DNA of 64,000 bases from Meghimatium bilineatum (Eukaryota; Mollusca; Gastropoda; Stylommatophora; Philomycidae), in the NCBI GenBank assembly GCA_034231615.1, contig CM067322.1, forward strand, positions 54,956,357-55,020,356, in the 5' to 3' direction. How positions within the stretch are numbered: position 1 is the first letter of the stretch; each line of letters begins with the position of its first letter. The notes below the pieces were generated by a model, which did no database searches, was not told the origin of the DNA, and saw only the letters and a program-made list of their open reading frames with translations. Both the position numbers and the translations under genes were made by a program. Below are positions 40,740 through 53,389 of the stretch, in pieces.

Positions 40740-42585
40740 AATATAGTTATATAAATCTATTTAAAAAAATAACGTTTTAGCATTTTCCATTTCTACTATT
40801 TGCAACATCGTTATCTATTTGCCTTTTTATAAGACAATCGTGCAGAGCAAGCTTCGAGTGATATCACGATCTCCCGTATTCCGTATTGTGTATTCGAGAG
40901 TTTTCTGTAACGAAACAGCTGAATGGCTGGCTTAGAAGCATGAATTATTAGATCTTGAATACAGAGTCAGGGTAGTAGATATTTGGGTAATTGGAGGGTT
41001 GAGGGGTTGTGCTACGTAAGCATAACATCAATGTAGACAGCTCGGGGATAACGAAAGTAAGGAAACAGAAATACAGAAAGTAACCCCCCCCCCCTTTTTT
41101 TTTTTCTTAAGACAATACCATTATGTGAATACGGTATTTTGGGCTATTAAAATATGATTTAAAAACTCCTATGATCATTTCATCAGGGAAAGTCGCAAGG
41201 GTGTACACACCGCGACAGTCGGCAGTATATGAGACATGTTCGCTAAAACCTAACCATGAACTAGTCTCAAATTTGCGTGAAATCTATTGGTTGGCCTTGG
41301 CTATTTTTGACATGTGACTCCAAGTATGTAAATAGTGACAAAGTAAATGTCCAACAATAATCAAAAACGTAAAGAAAACAGGTCCAAATTAATTCTGCTA
41401 GGAGCCATGTATTGTCGGCATTTTCGAAAGCCACGTATAAACACCCTTGTTTAGGTATCCCAACTACATAATTTCACGATAACCAATGTACGATCTATAC
41501 TGCATGCATCTGGTACTAACTATAGAAATACTAGATTCGTTCAGATCCCGTCGGGACGAAATTTATTGAGTTGCTTAACCTGATATGCCTCACATTACCA
41601 ATGCGCTTGCCAACCTGGATCACCGTATGGGAACAAAATCGAGTATGACATCATACAGTCCATAACCAATTCATCGAATACAGTCCATAACCAATATTTT
41701 ATAAATGAATAAAGGCGAATGTCGCAGTGAAAGGGTTTGCGTTTGAAGACCATGTTTACTATAGGGATTTCTCTTCCAGTTTGAGAAACATTCTGAATCT
41801 CTCTTGTTTCGAAATCACGCATTAACTGATACGACAGCTAGCTTATTTTGTTGACGAAAAAAATCTACCGATTTTATCACGAATTTCTCTTCTCAAGAGT
41901 ACTATCCAAAACATACAACTGAGCAAACTGTGGAACTTTGTTGTATGGCTTTTGTATATGAGAAGTTCGGTGATAAGTTTTTCCATGAACTTTTAAAACA
42001 TATGGACTTCGACCGTGACAATCCACAATTTTTTTTCTCTCATTGACGTGAAAGAAAGAGCGCTATTATAACAGAGAATATTCTCGTGAAAATGTGTGTA
42101 TTTAGGGTGTGTATTAGAGAGCATAAGCGCAGGAACTCGAGATACTCCAGTTTATTTCCATGGATGTCTTGTGGATTTGGGCGCATGATCTTTCCCTTTC
42201 GGCAACAACTTGGAAAACTTGCTAGGACGTTAGTACGTACATCCAAAAAAAAAAACTTTAGTACCGCAAAATTGACATGCAATTTCAAAAATTCCATAGT
42301 TATGTGTAACAACACGATCCTCAGGCAAAATTTGCTGCTTGGTTTGAAATTGCTTGACTTCGACGCATTTCTGACAATGAGTGAGCTTCGTCATCTGCAG
42401 CTCGGCCTTTCTGCGTTTGCTCAATAGCTTCATGTTGCCTGTGACGACGTTACCTGTATTCTCTATTCATAGCTTATCGATTTATCGATTTTCTCTTTGC
42501 GCTGGTGACACAGACACAGAGAGACAGACAAACGGACACACACGAAAGCACGCACGCACACACACACACATAAATATACAACAAG
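40740..42585. other. Intron sequence, nothing recognised
   Basis: It contains a poly-C/poly-T tract (about 41081-41106) and a (CA)n-rich stretch (42505-42570). Short open frames at 42040-42430 have no family resemblance. Confidence 0.4.
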
Positions 42586-42589
42586 GTCA

Positions 42590-43050
42590 AGAGCCATCAA
42601 GGAAGTAGCAGCCGTGTTTAAGGATGTTCAAGCCAAGAGGTTGACATCTGCCACGGAAGAAGAGTTACTGGTGTCCATTCCAAAATTGTTCACTTTCTAT
42701 GATGAGTTATCCGAGGGAGAGTTTTTATTAGAAATACCAAGGCTGAGAAGGCACTGAAGACAGCAGAGATTGATCTCGAAGAAGCAAAAGAAGGTCAGTA
42801 TATAACGTTTTGAAATTAATAGCTGAATGGGACTTCCTAGAATCTCTCCATATCTCTCTGTCAGCCTACAATGATTTCTTACGATCTATTTGTCTGTGGC
42901 TTCATGTGAGAGGAGTTTTTCCATTCTGAAGTTTATAAAGAACTATTTGCTATCTACTATGAGTCAGTCAATGCTTTCTGATCTTGCAATATTATCAATT
43001 GAAAATGGTTTGCTGAAAGGAGTTGATTTCGATGAACGGGTAAATGTTCC
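42590..43050 (+). pseudogene. hAT/ZMYM-type transposase C-terminal relic
   Basis: The frame starting at 42590 reads FKDVQAKRLTSATEEELL, LFTFYDELSEGEFLLEIPRL. A second frame from 42800 reads LIAEWDFLESLHISLSAYND. A third, near 42930-43030, holds remnants of a SFSILKFIKNYLLSTMSQS-like segment and LSDLAILSIENGLLKGVDFD. This is the dimerisation region of a hAT group that also gave the ZMYM1-like domain. Broken in several places. Confidence 0.7.
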
Positions 43051-43186
43051 AATGTAGGGTAACAACACTAAACAGGAAGTAGGTGGCTGGAGTAACACAG
43101 GATAAATGTCAAGATAAACAAAAATAGGTAGATGTGTTACCAAAATAAAACATAAAATAACCTAAAAACGAGATACAGGGACAGAC

Positions 43187-43214
43187 GACGTTTCGACTAA
43201 AAAGTCATGATCAG
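43187..43214 (-). other. Hammerhead-like module, best-preserved stem II
   Basis: Minus strand: CTGATCA, T, GACT-TTTT-AGTC, GAAAC, GTC. Stem II pairs perfectly, and the GAAAC and GTC blocks match the hammerhead consensus. CTGATCA differs from CTGANGA by one base at a position expected to be essential. Confidence 0.5.
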
Positions 43215-43912
43215 GACAAAAAAACTTTTTTTGCGTTTTCAGTGTATTTATTATTAGAAACTGGTGATATGGCAAGACTGGGATAAGAGGATAAGAGAAT
43301 CACAACATAAAGATAGTATTTGTAGTTTCTAACAGACAAATGTTTATTCTTTACACGAAAGATGAATCAAAACAAGTATATAGACTTCGGCAACAGTGCC
43401 CCCGCCTCTATCAGCAAAACTAAATATGTCACTGTCAGCAACAGAGAATGCGTATGGTAGCTCCTGCGACTACTTCGAAATTTTTACAACTTCCAAATTT
43501 CAGGTGTTAATTTTAGGCTTGTTTATTCTAGTATATTTCTGATTTATGTGTGGTGGTATGATTAGTAAGAGTTTCAACTCGCGGCAACTAGGTCGAGAGT
43601 CGAGTTCATGTCGCACTGGTCATGCTATTGATCATATAAGACTTAAATATTCAACAGTAATTGTAAATCGATGCCATATATCGGCAGAACAGTATATACG
43701 TATTCAGTAAAAGATGGAGCAAAGGGTGTTTTTTTTAAAGCAAGAAAGAAAACGGTCATTCGCCTATGGTCGCATGTAATTCCCTCTTTCCATAAGAAAT
43801 GTGATGTTCTTTTTGTGCAAAATACTTGAAGAAGAGGGTGTTGTCATCCTTCTGGCTAAATTCCTAGTACTAAAAGTCATTTTCTGATTCAACAAAGTAG
43901 CGTCAACGGCAG

Positions 43913-43944
43913 GAGTAGTAGTAGTAGTAGTAGTAGCAGTTGTT

Positions 43945-43978
<34 letters not shown>

Positions 43979-44100
43979 CAGCTGTATTAGTAGTAGTAGT
44001 AGTAGTAGTAATAGTAGTAGTAGCAGCTGTAGTAGTAATAGTAGTGGTAGCAGCAGCAGCAGTAGTCAAAGTATGGGCAATAGTAGAGGCAGCGGCAGCA
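43913..44100. repeat. (AGT)n / (AGC)n trinucleotide tract
   Basis: Interrupted GTA/GCA repeats directly before a LINE fragment; the poly-Thr and poly-Val frames are artefacts. Confidence 0.9.
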
Positions 44101-45015
44101 GCATTAGTATCTTATTTGCTGATGACTGTGACCTTAAAGCAAACTCAACTCTGAGGCTCATCTACAAATTATTAGACAGATTCTCCAAAGCCTGTACCAA
44201 CTTTGAGCTTACTACTCGTATTAACAAGGAGAAAACAGAAGTCATGTTACGACCAGCACCTGGCAGAAGATATCACGAGTCCTGCATAAAGGTAAATGGA
44301 GTAGCAATGAAAGTTGTGAATAAATTCACATACCTGGGAAGTGCACACTACTATCACAAAATGCCAACGATGATGATGAAGTGTATACAGGGATCACCAC
44401 GGCAAGCAGCACTTTCGGCAGATTGTACGCAAATGTGTGACATAGAAATGACATTAACCTACAGACTAAGCTGAAAGTTTACAGAGCAGTGGTACTTCCA
44501 GTGTTGTTATAAGCTATTGAAACACGGAATGTGTGTAGATGACGTGTGAAATTCAAATCACTTTCATAAGACTTTTATCAGAAAAGTTATAAACATCAGA
44601 TGGAAAGTCAAGATTAGATACCACCGTCTTTGACAGACATGGTATTCCTAGCATTTATACTATTCTGTGCAGACACAGATTCGCTGTGCAGGTAATCTTG
44701 TAAGTATGCCGGATCATCGCCTTCCACAGATACTTCTCTATGGTGAGTTGCAGAAGGGCATACGATTTCAAGATGGCCAAAAGACGCGCTACAAGGACGC
44801 ATTAAAGACCTCATTTTAAAGCATTTGAAATAGACGTGGGAAGAACTTGCACAACATAGTGATCTAGTCAAAAAGGCGCATCATCTTGAGAACAGAGAAG
44901 TGCAGTAGTAGAGAGTTACTAGGAAGTCACGGGTAAAGAAAACAACCGTCTACATTGGTCATTCCATGCCCGAACTGTCCAATGACATTTGAAGCCCAAA
45001 TAGGGCTTATTAACC
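44095..45015 (+). pseudogene. LINE family F copy 1 (with C-terminal C2H2-like finger)
   Basis: LFADDCDLKANSTLRLIYKL, CTNFELTTRINKEKTEVM, IKVNGVAMKVVNKFTYLGSA in frame at 44109-44345. The thumb is eroded at 44470-44900. The end is CPNCPMTFEAQIGLINHL, a stop, then TYNQGHNSN: a C-terminal C2H2 finger typical of a LINE group found in molluscs and other animals. The RT upstream half is missing. Confidence 0.8.
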
Positions 45016-45119
45016 ATTTATGAACTTATAATCAAGGACATAACTCTAATTGAATTAAACAAGAGTGGATGAATTTTGAATTTTCAAAAGTGGATGTAAT
45101 AAATCATCACCTGTGATGG

Positions 45120-45335
45120 AAGAACAACAGTAGTATTGACAGTACTAATATCAGCAGTAGTGGCAGCAGTGGTAGTAGTAGATGCGGAAATAGCAACGAC
45201 GGAGGCACGATCAGCAGCAGTAGTAGAAACGGTTGGCGATAGTAGCAGTAGCTGTAGTAATAATAATAGTAGTACTAGCGGTAGTATCACTAGCAATTAT
45301 GGTGCTGATATCGGCGGTAGCAGTGGTAGAGGTAT
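45120..45335. repeat. (AGT)n-rich trinucleotide tract, second
   Basis: Same composition as 43913-44100, again directly before a LINE F fragment. Confidence 0.85.
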
Positions 45336-45337
45336 GC

Positions 45338-45910
45338 ACAATGTATGAAATTCAATCACGTTCACACAACTTATCTCAGAAAAATATGAACATCAAATGG
45401 CAAGACAAGATTCCAGATACCACTGACCGTGACAGATCTTGTATCCGCAGCATTGACACTATCCTGATGCAGACACAGATTAATTGGGTAGGTCATTTGG
45501 TACGTATGTCAGACCATCGTCTGTCAAAGATACTTCTCTATAGTGAGTTGCTGAAGGGTAAACGATCTCAAGGTGGACAAAACTCGTTAAAGATCTCACT
45601 AAAAACGTTTGAAATAGACCAAGGCACTTGGGGAGAACTTGCACAAAATAGATATACATGGCTCTCAAGTCAAAAAGAGCAGCGCGTCATCTTGTGAAAA
45701 GAAGATAAAAGCAGCAGCTCAACAGCGGAGAGTAGCTTGAAAGTCACGGATAGACCACAATCCGTCTACAGTGGTCATTCCATGCTCGAACTTTCCAAGG
45801 ACAGTTACAGGTCGAATAGGGCTCATTAGCCATTTACAAACTATTGGGCATGGTCATAAGTATAATTGAGTTTTTAAAAGTGGATGTAAAAAATGGTCAT
45901 CATCACTTAT
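45338..45910 (+). pseudogene. LINE family F copy 2, 3' part
   Basis: One clean frame to 45697: NIKWQDKIPDTTDRD, SIDTILMQTQINWVGHLVRM, DHRLSKILLYSELLKGKRSQ, GGQNSLK and TWGELAQNR. The finger region at 45780-45870 is eroded. It is collinear with copy 1 from about 44560 on. Confidence 0.85.
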
Positions 45911-47075
45911 GATAGACGAACACACGCACAGAGGTGTATAATAATTGTAGCTTATAGGAGAATACAATATTTTTATTTGAAAAACCATAATTAGGGATGA
46001 TGTGGTCAGTATAATGCCATTCGCATATACTTCTCCAGATCTAATAGCAATCTCCAATAGGATGGACCACTTGTTCAAAATTGTTCAGTTGAAATGGAAA
46101 AACTATCATGGACCGCTCGACTAGGAAGTCAGTGACCAAGCACTGAGCTACCGCTGCCCCCTCTTGTTTATTTGCTTCCCCTTGAATGCGTATATTTTGA
46201 AGCGTGACATTTACATAGTAACTGGTCATATGGGTATCCCATTGCAAGTCACCACGAGAGACTATTCCGTGATTTTCATTGGCGGGTGATATAGATTATG
46301 CTGAAGTGATCAATAGAAAACTCAGAGTAGAAAGCATTTCGTAGTGATGCGCTACTGGATAGCCGGGCACCTGTTACTGTCGAAAAGTCATTATTGGAGC
46401 TGAGGTAAAGTAGTGGCAGTGAGTTGGATCTTCTTCCCCCCCCCCCTTTCCCATTTCCTAGCTAGGCCTGGTTAAAATCCTGATAAATAAATTTCTCTGG
46501 ATCGTCACCCGAGATACGTTGTAAATATTTAGCCTTGATATTTTCAGTTAGCAGCAGCATATCTGACAATGACCGAACACTAATAGGACCCTGAGTGCAT
46601 TAACACTGATTCGCTTCAGTTTGAATGCGCTTCAGCGGTAGGAGGGAAGTACGATTCCGTCCATCTACTTGCACTGCTGTCCAAAACGAATGATCGTAAC
46701 AGAGGCCGACGTATTGATTTTATCATTGATTCTGTCTTTAGTCTGGAACTTTTATATAATCTTGTGGTCACTTGTCACTAACACTGACTTGTTCACGCGT
46801 ACACATCCAAACTGCATTCCTGTCACTAAAAGATATTCCGACTTGTATTTTTGTTCATACGCGTTTTCAACATTCACTATTGTATTGCTATCGTTTGAAG
46901 ATAGAGAAATATTAAGAACCCCCAGAGATTGTTAAAAAGACTTGATGTGCTGATACAGGTCAATAAACAGAGAAATGAGAACACACATTTACTCAAATTG
47001 ATAAGCATCGTAATTTAGAAAAATATTGTCTTAGCTCAGTGACATTATGTTGCATTTATCCACAAAATACTGTAG
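45911..47075. other. Intron sequence with a tRNA-like SINE head
   Basis: At 46085-46165 the minus strand reads AGCGGTAGCTCAGTGCTTGG (A-box-like) and TCGAGCGGTCCATGATAG, a tRNA-derived SINE head whose B box is eroded. A poly-C tract lies at 46437-46447. Nothing else is recognised. Confidence 0.45.
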
Positions 47076-47077
47076 AG

Positions 47078-47238
47078 CAGTGCTTCTCAACCTGCGAGTC
47101 GCTGCAAAATGTGTGTGAGAGTTTTTTTTATTGAATTGTATAGTCATTTATGAGTATACAGATATTGTTTGAACATGACCCTGGGTCTTATAAACATTTT
47201 TTACCGACTCTCGGTATCACAAAAGTTTAGAATCACTG
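47078..47238. mobile_element. hAT-type MITE
   Basis: The left end CAGTGCTTCTCAACCTGCGA and the right end in reverse CAGTGATTCTAAACTTTTGT are the typical hAT MITE ends (CAGTGNTTCTCAACCT). About 160 bp, non-coding. A target duplication is not visible. Confidence 0.75.
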
Positions 47239-47530
47239 CACTAATGTTAGTCTCAGTATAATATAGTAAATAAAAATAATAATTATTATTATTATTATGT
47301 GGTGGTGGGGATGGCGGATCATGATGGATGGTGATTGAGGAGATATCCGATATATACAAGCGCCTAGATAGGAACGGTGTAGCATCTAACAAATGTAATA
47401 CAACTGGGTAAAGTATGTAAGATATGGACTGGTTATCAGGAAAAATTGGGGATGCATGAGATGTAAATGGACACACATGAACGGACACCCCATTTAGGCA
47501 AGGCAACATCAACATAAGATCGTTCCGTTT

Positions 47531-47556
47531 ATATATATATATATATATATATATAT
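47531..47556. repeat. (TA)n microsatellite
   Basis: Perfect TA run of about 26 bp. Confidence 0.95.
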
Positions 47557-47604
47557 GAAGTTTTATGATTACGCCACCCATAGATCAGTTTGTTTGTTTG
47601 TTTG

Positions 47605-47700
47605 TTTTTCGTTCGCTCCATTGTAACCATCACGGATATCAGTGCGATTTCTGCCGGGAGCGTGATTACGTTGTGCCACCGTTATGCGCCTTGTAGGCCT
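47605..47700 (-). repeat. Fragment of the GC-rich element of 12512-13190
   Basis: GTGCGATTTCTGCCGGGAGC, GTGATTACGTTGTGCC matches 12560-12600. Confidence 0.6.
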
Positions 47701-47999
47701 AGCACATCATAGATCAGTTAATTCTGAATTTATAAAAACCTCAACCAACACTGTAATGAATAAAGCACTACATATGTACTCAATTAATACATTATTGTGA
47801 TTACTTTTATTAATAAATGTATACAAAATACTGGCCCACCCTGTGTGAGTGTGTGTGTGTATGTATATATATATATAGCCCATATCACTGTGATATATAT
47901 AAAATCATCTTGAACTTTGTGGAAGGCCATCTGCAGTCTATGAAGTAAATATAAATCCTTTCTTGGACTTCTATTTATTCATCTATCAATAGTCTGATA

Positions 48000-49810
48000 C
48001 TACATATAGCTTCTCTGGTTGCTTTGTTTTTCCTGAACTTAAAACTGTTCCTCACCATCTTCGATGTCTATCTTGTTTTTAATTCTTTCATGTATTGTCA
48101 TGAGTAATATTTTTGTTATGTGGCTCATCAAACTTATTGTTCTGTATTCTGTATAATCCACGGCCCTGGGATTCTTAGGTAGTGCTATGAATACTAATGA
48201 TTTTAGGTCTTTATGTACATCGCCGGTTTCATATTTTTTTTTAAAATGTATTTGTTATTATATAGCATGGCAAATTTCTGTGATAGTTCTCATACCAAAT
48301 TCATCTAGAGATATTATTATGTCTGCTGTATGTTGTCAGCGCCAGCAGCCTTTCCACATTTTATTGTTTTTATTACGTTTTCCACTTCTGATTTCAGTAT
48401 TGATATCCATCATTGTTTTATATTGTAGGTATTTATTCCGTTGGACATCAAATGGGTCTTTCACATAATTTGCCCATCTGGTCAGCACTTAGATATATTG
48501 ATTATCCTCATCGCAAACCGACATATGCATAGGTGATCAGATTTCATCATCAGTAAATCTCTCAGGGTATAACGGCTAATTTGCTCTTTCTCTTATAAGT
48601 GAATAATTTAGGGTATTTTTTAGCTTTCTTTCTGACATTTTCTCTAGTATTTCATCTGCTACCCACGTTTGTTAGGTCTTGGTTTTTCTTATTGGTAAAT
48701 TACCATATGTTCTTTGACCGTTTTTGCATAGGCTATTCCATTTATTGTCTATTTTCTCTTATGTAGTCTCCCTTCTGTATTGTTCCATGCATTCTATCAT
48801 TATGTGTTCATATTTGTTTTACTGCTTCACGGTATTTTAGCCGCATGTCTGGTTGTTTCAGTGTTGATGTGTCCACCTGTGTGTCTATTTTCTCTTCTGG
48901 ATTCTCCTTTCTGTATTGTTCCATGCATTCTATCATTATGTGTTCATATCTGTTTTACTTCTACAAGGTATTTTAGCTGCATGTCTGGTTGTTTCAGTGT
49001 TGATGTGTCCACCTGTGGATCTTGATTTCTTCTAGGCTCTTGTCTTTTTAAGTTTTACATGAATTTTGCACAACACTGGATTGTGATCAGAGTAGATATC
49101 AGCTACTGGGTATGTTTTAGTAATATTTACACTATTCCTAAATATGTTGCTTATCATAATAAAATATATCTGGTTCCTCTTTCTGTCTCCAAAAGTTTTC
49201 CATGTACGGTATATCATCTTCTATTTTCATATTATAAGAATACATTGCATATGGTCATGTTATTATCCTGACAGAACTGTATACATGTATGTCTTTCTCG
49301 TCCAAATTATCCTACAAGTTTTTTGTGTCTTCCTGTCTCTATTTTTGCATTCATGTCTCTCATAACTATCAGAATGTCTCTTGATCTTAACTGGCATGAG
49401 TAAATGTTGTAATTCTTAGTAGTAGTTTTCAATTTCTTCTTCAATGTGGTCTGAAGTTTGTGCATATGTTTGTATAATGGCTAAATCAAATAGTTTTACT
49501 TTGGATCTTTAGCATCATTCTATCATTGTATGTCCAGTACCTGCTGATTTAATTGTCGAATTATTTCTTAATCAGTATTCCTAACTCTCATTCATGGTGA
49601 TCTCCTCTTGAATGTATAAAGCTAAATTCTTCTTTTTTCAGTAACCAGCATCCTTCCATCTCGTCTATACTACTTCTATAATATCTAAATTTAAAGCTTC
49701 TGCCTATAATATTAAGTTTTCTAGCTTCCCTGCCTGGTGTAGTGTTCTAACATTCCATGTTAGAAATGGCCCTAGTCTTTTCCACAGTAGCCAGTCAACA
49801 TTCATTGTTA
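48000..49810 (-). pseudogene. LINE family C-like, endonuclease and RT N-terminal half
   Basis: On the minus strand the relic begins near 49770 with a decayed TWNVRTLHQAGKLE, the APE start. It passes TWKTFGDRKRNQIYFIMISN, then YPVADIYSDHNPVLCKIHVK (catalytic SDH, about 49060-49110), and reaches the RT N-terminus at 48050-48190 (IPKNPRAVDYTEYRTISLMS, HITKILL). Frames change often. It is the only 5' half of a LINE in the window. It includes the tandem duplication at 48747-49018. Confidence 0.8.
48747..49018. repeat. Two-copy 136-bp tandem duplication inside the LINE
   Basis: GTCTATTTTCTCTT starts both copies (48747 and 48883), and both end GATGTGTCCACCTGTG. About 90% alike. Confidence 0.9.
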
Positions 49811-51185
49811 TGCCCTAAATGTGCCTCTTTTGTGTCACACACGCTTTGGTATTTTACCATTTAAGTCATTGATTCATTTGGGTTCCTCCACCGTGTGCAC
49901 AGTCACAGACTTTTTGTATTGGAATGGGTGTTTCCTACTGTTAACTTTGGATTGTGATGACATACTATTCTGTTACATTACCCAGAGTAGTTGAGACACC
50001 ATTTTTTTCTGCATTGAAAATAGGTAGTTCGCAAGTCTGAACAAACTGTAATGATTTACATTCCTCTTATTATGAAATAAGAACAAAATTCACCGATCCT
50101 ACAAGATAGATTTGATATCTCACAGTCTCCCATAATAGGCTACTTACACCATTGAAACTGTGTAATCCAGAAAATACAACTGCAAACATGGAAACACATC
50201 CATTACATGTGAAACTGGAACAACTTATATATAGGAATCTCCAAAGTTAACCACCTTCTAAAGTTTACAGCAGTTACATCGGAACCCATAAGGAAAGTAA
50301 TCTCATTCCATATGCTGACCACCACTGTATGTTGACCTGTTTGCTACATACAACAGGTAGTTATACATTAACTACCTGATGTATGTATCAACCTTATAGA
50401 CGTTCTACCGTATATATAATTATCATAATCCATATACAATAGATGGCATGTTATACAGTTGTTCATCCAGCAGCATCTATGATAGAATTACTTTAACTGC
50501 GACCTCCATTATGTTTTATTCACATGTGTCATAGTAGAATCAAGAAAGCCTCACGTCCACGGTTGAAAAGGATGTGCCTCATGATAAGAGGATTTAGCTT
50601 TCTTTTTTTTTTTAAACAATAGCATGAAAACAGAATAAGATTATCAGAGAAAACTGAAGGTTCTAATTAGACCTGTTACTAAACTTACATCGTTCATTAG
50701 CTTATTAGCTATGAACAATAGCAGGACATGACGTACCTGGCAGTAACTAATCAATAACTCAAGAACATTACGTTGCAGGCAAAAAGTAGTGTATCATGAG
50801 CTAGTCAACGGATCATCATTACTGTACGTGAAACAAATCCAGATACGTTCCGATCTCATTTAGAGTATATCAGCCAGCATCCTGCAACGGACTGTTTCAG
50901 TATATTGTATTTTCATTGCATGCGGAAGCTCTCAAAATATCACTATTGACCTATCAGAACAACCATTATGCAACCAGAATTCCCTTTACATGATATGCCA
51001 ATATAGTGACTGTTTTTCCACTTTGTGGATTCACAACATTCCTAATTGATTTAACATTCATTCCCATTATTCACCTGTACAATAATATTTCCCTTTGTAG
51101 TGCAACATTCGGAGAACCCAAAATTGCACATCACACTGGAGAAACCAGGTAAGCTCCAGTAGTTTCAGAAGATTGGCTAAAAGAG
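49811..51185. other. Intron sequence, nothing recognised
   Basis: No supported feature in this part of the 29.9-kb intron. Confidence 0.4.
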
Positions 51186-51189
51186 TGGG

Positions 51190-51645
51190 AAAGTAAACCT
51201 AGTTAACAATTTCCATTCAAGTAGTCATCACAGTTGCCAGGAAACATGACAATGACATTCCAGTGTAGACAGATTCAAACATTCAGACTATGACCAATGA
51301 GAATTCCAGAAATGGAGATACTTTGGTCTACACTGAAAGGGTCTGTAGTTCAGCATGTACAGCATTAACAGCTCAATGTTGAGAGAAGTGTATTACGGAG
51401 AAGAATAGTGCTTTCTTTACAATCACTAATAGTATGATGATGGAGGTGATATGGCTGGAGAGTGCTACATGTGTCTTTTATTTCCAGACTAATTATATGA
51501 GTATGCTTAGAAAAATTCAGTCAGATAATTATATCAAGTGATTTGAGTCGATGATATAGTCTGTGCTGAAAAGTATTACTTTAATGTTTGTGCCTAGATA
51601 CACTGGTGTTAGGGGAAATGAAAGAGCAGACAGACTACAAAATGT
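51190..51645 (+). pseudogene. RNase H-type LINE relic, uninterrupted
   Basis: NGDTLVYTE (51317), ITNSMMMEVIWLESATCVF (51420-51480), MLRKIQSDYIKWFES and FVPRYTGVRGNERADRLQN (51585-51640), in shifted frames. It is an RNase H domain and collinear with the split relic at 12310-13440. Confidence 0.7.
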
Positions 51646-51649
51646 TGAA

Positions 51650-52080
51650 TTTTGTGTGTTTTTATAGATTTGTAAAATCCCATCACCCTATGCTTTTACT
51701 TTTCAATCTCAGCAAGGGAACCAATATCCATCATCTTAATTTCTCTTAGTGTTCTTGGTTAACCACTATTTCCTTTCCTTGCCATTTTCCATCAGAGGGT
51801 TTTGAGCTTCTTTGGCTGTCTCTTTTCATGATATAGCTGACATATGACCATCTTGTTTTCTTTAGGATGAAACGGCTGTTTGCATGCTGATTCATTTAAT
51901 TATATACAAAGAATTTTTCATAAAAAATTATTTGTAAATGTGTCTATTCAACTATTTATAGTGTTGATTAATTTCCAGCTTTTGCATGCAAAAGCAAGAA
52001 TTAATACTATATTTGAGCTGAATTATCTAAGTGTTATTCTTATGTATAAAATTGAATTATCTCCACATTCTTTCCAGGTA
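51650..52080. other. Intron sequence, nothing recognised
   Basis: AT-rich, no supported feature. Confidence 0.4.
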
Positions 52081-52084
52081 ACCA

Positions 52085-52320
52085 ATATACCCGTGGTCCA
52101 TGGCCATGAGGTTAGAGCATGGTCTCACAAAAGTAAGGTCCAGGGTTCAAATTTTTGTTAAGGACTGGGTTTTGTCTGTCAGAGGGTAAATTTTTTTAAA
52201 CCCATCCTGAACATGACATGGCGACAGCAATGGCATGTGGCCTTTATCACACAGGCCAATCTCACCCTCTTTGTAATTTCTTAACAGGGAAAATGAATAT
52301 TGGCAGAAAATTGTTTTTTT
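52085..52320 (+). mobile_element. tRNA-derived SINE
   Basis: TGGCCATGAGGTTAGAGCAT (A box) and CCAGGGTTCAAATTT (B box) are spaced as in a tRNA gene. A body of about 170 bp follows. As a tRNA it would lack a proper acceptor stem. Confidence 0.65.
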
Positions 52321-52379
52321 TTCCATCTATATACTAAATGACAAACAATAAGAGACAAAGTAAGACAAAAGAGTAAAGT

Positions 52380-52458
52380 GACATTTCAACCAAAACAACT
52401 GTAATCAAGTTACTGATCACGTATCTTTTGCTTGATGAAGGTGTTTTGGTAAAGCATT
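52380..52458. repeat. Compact inverted pair of hammerhead-like modules
   Basis: Minus strand 52380-52409: CTTGATTACAGTTG, TTTTGGTTGAAATGTC. Plus strand 52431-52458: CTTGATGAAGGTG, TTTTGGTAAAGCATT. The flanking ~8 bp also pair, so two ~38-bp arms enclose 21 bp. Confidence 0.6.
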
Positions 52459-52464
52459 ACTTTA

Positions 52465-53385
52465 TTTTGCTGCTGTATGTTTCAAAATTACATTACTTTT
52501 TGTGCTGGCCATTGACATTACAATTCTTATTTGTCTTCTTAGAATTCATGCCATGTTGCATTGTTTATCATGTCTATTTCATGTACTGTGATTTACTGAT
52601 GTTTCCCCATGCCACAACACTAAGTTGTCCAGCACATTCTCTACTTCCCATACTCCACTTGCCAGTTATAACAATTTGCTTCATCTTTTCTGTTTTCATG
52701 ATGCAGCTAAAGTATATGGACTATCTTTGGGTGATATGAGTGAGCAAGCCTCTTAATGAATTAACCTCTTTCATGACATCTTCATTATACTTGTTATCTA
52801 TCCATGATCCCAGGTGTTCTTGACATTCTTCTATAAAACCACATCTTTACTGCTTCTATATAATTCCTTACCATTCAACTGATTATTCAAAATTCACTTT
52901 CATACAAAAGAATTGGCTCTATTTAACTTCTAAGAAATCTCTCATCTCAGCTGATAAAGATATATTAAATAGGATGCTCTAACTACAATATCTAACAAAA
53001 TTTGCAAATAGCTTTCTATACAACATCACTGCATTCTAATATCCCAACACAGAACAGGACATTCTTCTTGATTCTTCTTATTCTGAGAGAAAGTAGAAAA
53101 GAACATATTGCACTTAATTACCATATGAACAGTATACGTCAACCTAGCTGTAGAAAGGTCAATCATCCATATAAAACAGTGCATCACGTCCTAGTTGGAG
53201 TGTTTAAAACTACATCAAGCTAGACAAGAACTTCTTGCACCTTGTCCAAAACACTTTATTTGGAAGTCTATCTCAACTATAGAAAATGAGCAGATTTTAC
53301 AGACTGCCATGTGTTGCCTAAGAGTGAAAACTTGAAGTACTGGATAGAAGAAATCTCTACAATAATAAAATTAATAGTAATAGGA
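52465..53385. other. Intron sequence, low-similarity LINE traces only
   Basis: Around 52620-52930 there are weak reverse matches to family C LINE (TTGACATTCTTCTATAAAAC, CTTCTATATAATTCC). They are too eroded to annotate further. Confidence 0.3.
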
Positions 53386-53389
53386 CTCA

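Noticed and set aside
43764-44154. Poly-Thr and poly-Val ORFs
   Set aside because: Translation of an (AGT)n tract.
45084-45348. Ser/Val-rich ORFs on both strands
   Set aside because: Translation of the second AGT-rich tract.
52085-52160. Functional tRNA gene
   Set aside because: Same reason: promoter boxes only, followed by a SINE body.
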